The position numbers and the translations under genes are program-made. The notes below the pieces were generated by a model that was not told the DNA's origin, ran no database searches, and saw only the letters and a program-made list of their open reading frames with translations. This document shows positions 58,863 to 64,000 of a DNA stretch of 64,000 nt, piece by piece. Position 1 is the stretch's first letter; the number at the start of each line of letters is the position of its first letter. Source of the DNA: Smallanthus sonchifolius (lineage: Eukaryota; Streptophyta; Magnoliopsida; Asterales; Asteraceae); contig CM042027.1 of assembly GCA_023525975.1 (NCBI GenBank), positions 11,365,001-11,429,000 of the forward strand. Reading direction: 5' to 3'.

Positions 58863-59607
58863 TGTCCGGGGCCCGGTCTCTTAAGGGGCCCGTAGTTTTT
58901 TTTTAAAATTATTTGAATTTGACCCTCTAGATTGTCTCCACCAGTTACATATTTCATGTTTTAGAATATCACAAAAGTTTGAGTTAAATGGGTTGTTTAA
59001 ATTACTTGTTAATTCTCTTCCACTCAAGGAGGTTGCAGGTTCGATTCCTACAGTCCTCTTTTTTATTTTTCTTCTTTTTAAAATAGATCATTGCTCTTCC
59101 TAACTTTAGATAAATTATAAAAGTCACTCACAACTTTGTAATTATTAATCTGACACCCCTGACTTTACGAAAATGACATAACTAACCCCTAACTTTATAA
59201 ATTGGTAATTTGACACTTCTCCCCCCACTTTGGTAAAATGGCAAAACTCACCCCTAGCTTTGTAAATTGTTTATTTTACCACCTCAAGTTTAACAAATTT
59301 ATCGTTTCAATGTTAGCTTTTATTCGCGCCACAATTTATCTATTTTTCGAACTCCATGACCGAGTCGTGGCTTCATACGTTTCTTTTATGTACTATTAAC
59401 CCACTTAGAAATTAAAAAAATGGCCACTACTTGTATTATCCATTTATCTTTTTAACCCACTTAGAAATTAGAAAAGCCCACTTGATTTTCAAACTTATTA
59501 AAAAAATAACAAAATAATCGTTATTCGTTTGTTATAGTTTTTTTTATGGCATTATGAGTTTATATTATGGGACCCGTTTTTTTAAATGCCCCGAGCCAGC
59601 CCCGTCA
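58863..59607. mobile_element. hAT-like insertion cutting the Copia gag
   Basis: The left edge reads CCGGGGCCCGGTCTCTTAAG and the reversed right edge GACGGGGCTGGCTCGGGGCA, then both continue into A/T runs and a GGGxCCC word, so they look like diverged inverted repeats. No target duplication is visible and gag does not resume on the far side. A tRNA-like GGTTCGATTCC word lies inside at about 59038. Confidence 0.5.
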
Positions 59608-59935
59608 CCTAACGGCATCCCATCTACCATTTGACATATATGTTGCTTTGTTTTCCTTCTCTTTTAAATATCATTTTTAATTTAATATATGATTTGTCAT
59701 GTCACTTGGATGTAAACTTTCAATATAAAGAAATTTATCCTAAAGATTAACTTATGATTATCATTCTAACGTCACTTGACATGAATCTATAACTCTCTTA
59801 GATTATCCTGTATACATCCAAAAAAACAAGGCGTGATCTTATAGATATGTTTCAGATAGGATTAAAATTCATTTGTAATTACTTTTTAAAAACATAACAT
59901 AAATACTAACGCTGGTATTTACATTTAGATTTAAT

Positions 59936-60244
59936 GGGAAGGGTTCAAATGCTAACCAAATTTTTATTCGATAACCATGCTAATCACTATAAAACAATTA
60001 CATAATTTATAAATTATTTATTCTTTTAATTGTTAAAATAGTATTTATGTATCTTGAATAAATATTTTGAACGTATATACGGAAATGATGAGTGTTACGT
60101 ATACGTACCAAATAATGTTACATATATGTGACACATAGTGTTTACATATATGTAACTTAACATAATGATAATTGATACATATACGTAACACTATGTTTAA
60201 GAGTGATTATCACATAAATATTGGTTAACATTTAAACCTTACCC
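59936..60244. mobile_element. MULE-type MITE, copy 2
   Basis: Terminal inverted repeats of 22 bases (GGGAAGGGTTCAAATGCTAA against GGGTAAGGTTTAAATGTTAA reversed) and a perfect 10 bp duplication, TAGATTTAAT (59926-59935 and 60245-60254), fix the borders. It is the better preserved copy of the element at 12969-13271. Confidence 0.88.
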
Positions 60245-60378
60245 TAGATTTAATTAAGTAAATAAGAACCAAATTCTTTAAGGTAACATTACTTTTCCTT
60301 TTGAGTCACAATTTTAACACAAAAAAAATTTATCTTTTAATTTTTGCTCTATGAAGCTTTACAAAAGCTGAAGATATA

Positions 60379-63300
60379 TGTGACAACCGTGACTTTTACG
60401 GTCAACACCCGTGTTCGACGAGTTTGTATAATAATAATAATAGTATTATTATTATTATTATTATTATGTGAAATATAATTTCAAACGAAAGGAACTCGTT
60501 AGTAAATGAAAAATAATAGCAAGATTTATTTGGGTGTTATAATGTCAAAAAATTGATCAAGTTCTAGTTTATACGCGTTAACACCCGAGTCAAACGGTTT
60601 CGTAAATTTTAATTTAAATCCGAAAGGATATATATTTACGAGACGCAAGGACTCGAGGAAAAATAATAAATTATGATAAGTTATTTTTGGATAAAATAAC
60701 GCCTCTATTTTTTTTATCGGGTTTGTTTAAGCGAGAAACCGGCACGCGATCGGAGACCGCGAGGTATATATATACCCCACTACCCTCTTTTTCTCTCATT
60801 TGATGAATTCATTGAGAAGTTAGAGAGAGAGAGGAGAGGGCTGGAGAGAATTCAGGTGGTGGTCCGGTGGCGGCCGACGGCGGTCCGCGGTGTTCCGGCG
60901 GTGGCCGAAGGTGGTCGGAGATGCGGTTTTTCACCCGGAACCATTTCTCGACGCTACGAACGCAATGGTAAGCTCAGATTTCTCTAAATCCTTGCTTAAA
61001 TTCGTGAAAAAGAGTTTTTAAAATCTGTCCAGAAAGTTTTATGCATGCGTAGTTTTAAAGATCGGACGATCTCCGGAAATCCGACCGTTAGAAATGCATG
61101 AATTTTGGATATATGATCTTGTCAACACATAGACGCAAAACCCTACCGGAGTAATGTTTGATCAGATCTCTATAGGTATGCTTTTCATACCCTCAAATGT
61201 GACTGATCGGATTTTTGGATTTGAAAAACTGGGTCTCAAAGAATCGTCGATCCCTGGAGATCCGACCGTTGGATCGTTACGATTTTTGGACAGTAGTTTC
61301 TTGGCATAAATATGAATGTTTTCAACATTGGAAATTCCGATCAGATGTTGGGAAGTATATTTTGAATACGAACAGATTGTAACAGTTTCTAGGATCTAAA
61401 ACAGGAAATTGATCGGGTTGCATGGCCATCGAAACGGCATTGCATGTCAATTTTGAGCATGTGGGAATGCTCGGGAGATAAAAACGATCCTAATGGTGTT
61501 TTTGGTTCGTATTGCATGTGATACGTGAGGTTCCGCGTACGCGAACCATTTATACGTAAGGTATAAACTTTACCCGTTAAGCTTTGATTTTATGTTAGAC
61601 TAGTTTTATAAGTCATTGTTTGAGAATTGAACCCGAAAATATTTAGTATTGAGATATTTGGTATTTTAAGTGGTTATTAGGTTATACACCAAACCATGTT
61701 TCACGTGAAACAAATAATGAAACTAATATATTTATTTTTATACGACAATTGTTTTTATGAATTTTTAAAAATTGTTGATCTAGCACCCAAAAGTGATTTT
61801 AATCAGTAGAATATGTTTTAAAATTAGTATCTGAAAAATTTGGTTATCTAACTCTTTATAGATTATTTATTAAAATTCACACAAGTTTAATACATGGAAA
61901 TTGGGAAAAATACTTATGTGTATTGAAAAATTCTGGAAATTGGACAGTGATAGTTATATGATGAACTAAGACTCCTGTCCAAATTTTATGAAAATTGGAG
62001 TTGTTTAAGTATACGTTTAGTATTTATAAAATTTAAACGGATGATTTAGGGTTTGTATACTTCTGAATAAAATTAGGACTTGAAACTTGGTATAGGATCT
62101 TATATTGACTTAAAACTAATATGATAAAAATGTGGTAAAGTTTTGATGTGTTTAGCTATTTTTCCCGAATTTATAAAATTTTAACAATATTAAATTCATA
62201 TTAAATAATCTGGATATTAAAAAAATATGAAAATTTGTCAAACATTTTTATTTATATACATGATCAATTTGTATAAATTTTAAGCAGTAAATTTATGTCT
62301 AAGTACGGTTTTGGAATTAGGGTCCATTTAAATTTTATAAAAAGTTATTAATTTTGAAAATTTTTTATATAAAATTAATTTTATAAAAATTCTAAGGGAT
62401 TTTGGGCAGAAGTATAACCACATTTAAAACATAAAATTTGAATTTTAAATTGGGTGCTAATATCACACTAAAACCCTAATTTCGGACGAATCTGATTTTC
62501 AAACTGTAAACCAGACTTTACGCGCGTGATCGCGTTTTTGATCAAACGAAACCGTGACTTGAGATTTTATTGTATATGACTTTATAACTACTGATGTTAT
62601 TTACTAAAATCTAAAACTTTAGGTTTTAAGGTCACGAATTTATATAAAAGTCGGTTTTACAATTTTTAACAGTCCGTACGCGTATGCACGGGTTTGGGTA
62701 TGCAACCAATTACAAAGCCACCTTTTGTTTTGTTGACTTGGTCACAACCTTTAGGATTCCTGAATGCATCGTTTGTGTCCACTTGACTGGTAGGACCCTG
62801 TTAGGACTCGGATTTTATCGGTTTTTGTCGACTGTGTCGCATCACTCGCCCGCATTGTCCAGGTGAGTTTTCGCTGCCCCTTTTTACTTACTGTTTTACC
62901 ATTTTTGGGGGAAAGCTGTTTCGTTTTTATTTATTTAGTCACATGTTATATGATACAAGGATTACATGAGTTATTTTTTTTATAATGCCTTAAAGTCTCC
63001 AAATTTTTAGGCAATCAATTAGCTGAGCGTAGCCGTTGGGAATTTTGAGTAGTACTACTTGGGTTGACACCCCCGCTCATGGTTTGGTTGCGCCAACCAG
63101 ACTTGTAGGGTCACTTGGGCGCAAAGTTAGCCAGTTTTTTTAGGCGGTTGTTTGCATTAGACTTCCGTATGGGGTACTTTATTTTTTTTGTTGAGGCTTT
63201 GATTGCGGCTTATGGTAATATGTTGTCTAATACATGTGTACTCGATCAATGGATTTTTGATCACTTTGGATTTTTTATCCGAAACTTTTTATAGAGTCGT

Positions 63301-63626
63301 AAAACCTGCGAACTCCCCAACTATTTATATAGTTGACCCGTTTTCGAAACATGCTTTCAGGTAAACAGAATTGAAGAAAAGATTTTTATGAGGGCACGCT
63401 TTTGGATTAGAACTATTGTTTCTAGTTATGATTATATACTTTGGTTGTAGTCAGGCATTTAGACACTTTGTATTGTTTTAGAGATTTTACTTGTATTTGT
63501 ACTTTTGTTATAAGCATGTAGTATGGTTCAATGTAATGCACAATTTTCCTTTAAGTTTCTCTTGTACTTGTGTTCAATGCGATATACCGATTACATCTCA
63601 TACTTCTGCCTTGTTGGGGTGTGACA
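60379..63626 (+). repeat. Probable 3.2 kb solo LTR
   Basis: The segment begins TGTGACAACCGTGAC and ends GGGGTGTGACA, thus TG...CA, and is flanked by ATATA on both sides (60374-60378 and 63627-63631), a 5 bp duplication as made by retrotransposon integrase. A TATATATATA word at about 60765 followed by a C/T-rich stretch fits an LTR promoter reading to the right. There is a (TAATAA)n run near 60430. No reading frame of a retrotransposon is inside, so a very long solo LTR is the best explanation; an LTR-less non-autonomous element cannot be excluded. Confidence 0.65.
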
Positions 63627-64000
63627 ATATACTACCTCGATAAAGAAGAAATAACTCTAAGAACAGATTGCTAAGCAATTATTAGTTTTTATAACAAAAC
63701 TAATAGCAACAAAGCAACTAGGGTTAGGTGGATGAAATTTGCTGACATCATCACCGGAACAGGAGTTAAAATAAACATCGATTATCTTATCAATTTTCTT
63801 TAACAATAACACCTAGATTTTCTAAAATAAATAAATCATACATGCATTTTAGACGATTTAAACCTTCAATTTTTTTTATTATAAACACACCACTTAACCA
63901 TTAGAATGTTCCTCTTAACGACGCTTATCACATCCGTTTATAATGTAACTTTTTTTGAGAGGCAAACATTGAATGTTGTGACGTCGCACCCCTCGTCACA
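63627..64000. other. Right-edge spacer
   Basis: AT-rich DNA without a recognised gene. The last bases (GTCGCACCCCTCGTCACA) may begin another repeat that continues outside the window. Confidence 0.3.

Larger units (their letters stand above)
56671..58895 (+). pseudogene. Copia gag with a short first exon inside the LTR
   Basis: Exon 2 (58249-58895) encodes a Copia gag of the UBN2 type: N-G-T-N-F-S-A-W near the start, L-I-L-K-L near the middle and M-C-V-Q-E-E-E-R-M-K near the end. A first exon of 34 coding bases, 56671-56704, ends at a strong GTATGT donor and joins the CTGCAG acceptor at 58248 in phase (1 with 2), giving a continuous gag start. The frame is cut near 58862 by a repeat; no zinc knuckle, protease or polymerase follows, so the element is truncated. 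Confidence 0.7.

Noticed and set aside
59000..59060. Possible tRNA gene (GGTTCGATTCC box)
   Set aside because: No cloverleaf could be drawn, and it lies inside a transposon-like insertion.

Overview
This is a 64 kb window of plant nuclear DNA. The genes are split by many short, AT-rich, phase-consistent introns, the encoded proteins are plant-specific types (chloroplast circularly permuted GTPase, ERD15, HYDRA1-type sterol isomerase), and most of the rest is nested transposons with long AT-rich spacers. A eudicot is certain enough; Asteraceae is my guess from the look of the repeat families, not something proved here.

Layout. 1-11355: a broken Copia element, itself split by a 1.1 kb hAT-like element (781-1876) and by a nearly complete but degenerate Tat-type Ty3/Gypsy element on the minus strand (2134-11055, ~730 bp LTRs). 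11858-14754 (-): an intact six-exon alpha-carbonic anhydrase gene. 14760-19206: spacer with a 350 bp tandem duplication, LTR-like pieces, a hAT-type MITE, a CACTA end and a Helitron. 19227-20861 (-): a second alpha-carbonic anhydrase copy that has lost its middle exons. 20969-22101: nested Helitrons. 23692-28162 (-) and 32155-38259 (-): two TPR/J-domain co-chaperone genes with the same exon plan; the first has a replaced N-terminus (CCHC zinc knuckle plus coiled coil), the second a long low-complexity N-terminus rich in F-x-F-G/S motifs. 38260-42177: MITEs and spacer. 42178-43471 (+): an mTERF pseudogene. 43575-45288: Helitrons and a MITE. 45555-47564 (+): sterol delta8-delta7 isomerase (HYD1). 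48662-49676: Helitron and a long hairpin. 49922-52321 (+): BPG2. 53043-53564: LTR-like repeat. 53806-54388 (-): ERD15, with a 5'-UTR intron and TATA box. 55391-60254: a SINE, a truncated Copia element with an unusual spliced leader, and a MULE-type MITE. 60379-63626: a 3.2 kb element with TG...CA ends and a 5 bp duplication, best read as a solo LTR.

The host genes do not form a pathway: they are independent housekeeping or stress genes, with two local tandem duplications (alpha-CA and TPR-J) in each of which one copy has been restructured. Exon joins given below were worked out by eye from GT/GC-AG sites and reading phase; every total came out as a whole number of codons. The most unusual observations are the restructured TPR-J gene, the Copia LTR that carries a start codon and splice donor upstream of the primer-binding site, and three MITEs that share an architecture of short self-complementary motifs but use a different motif each.
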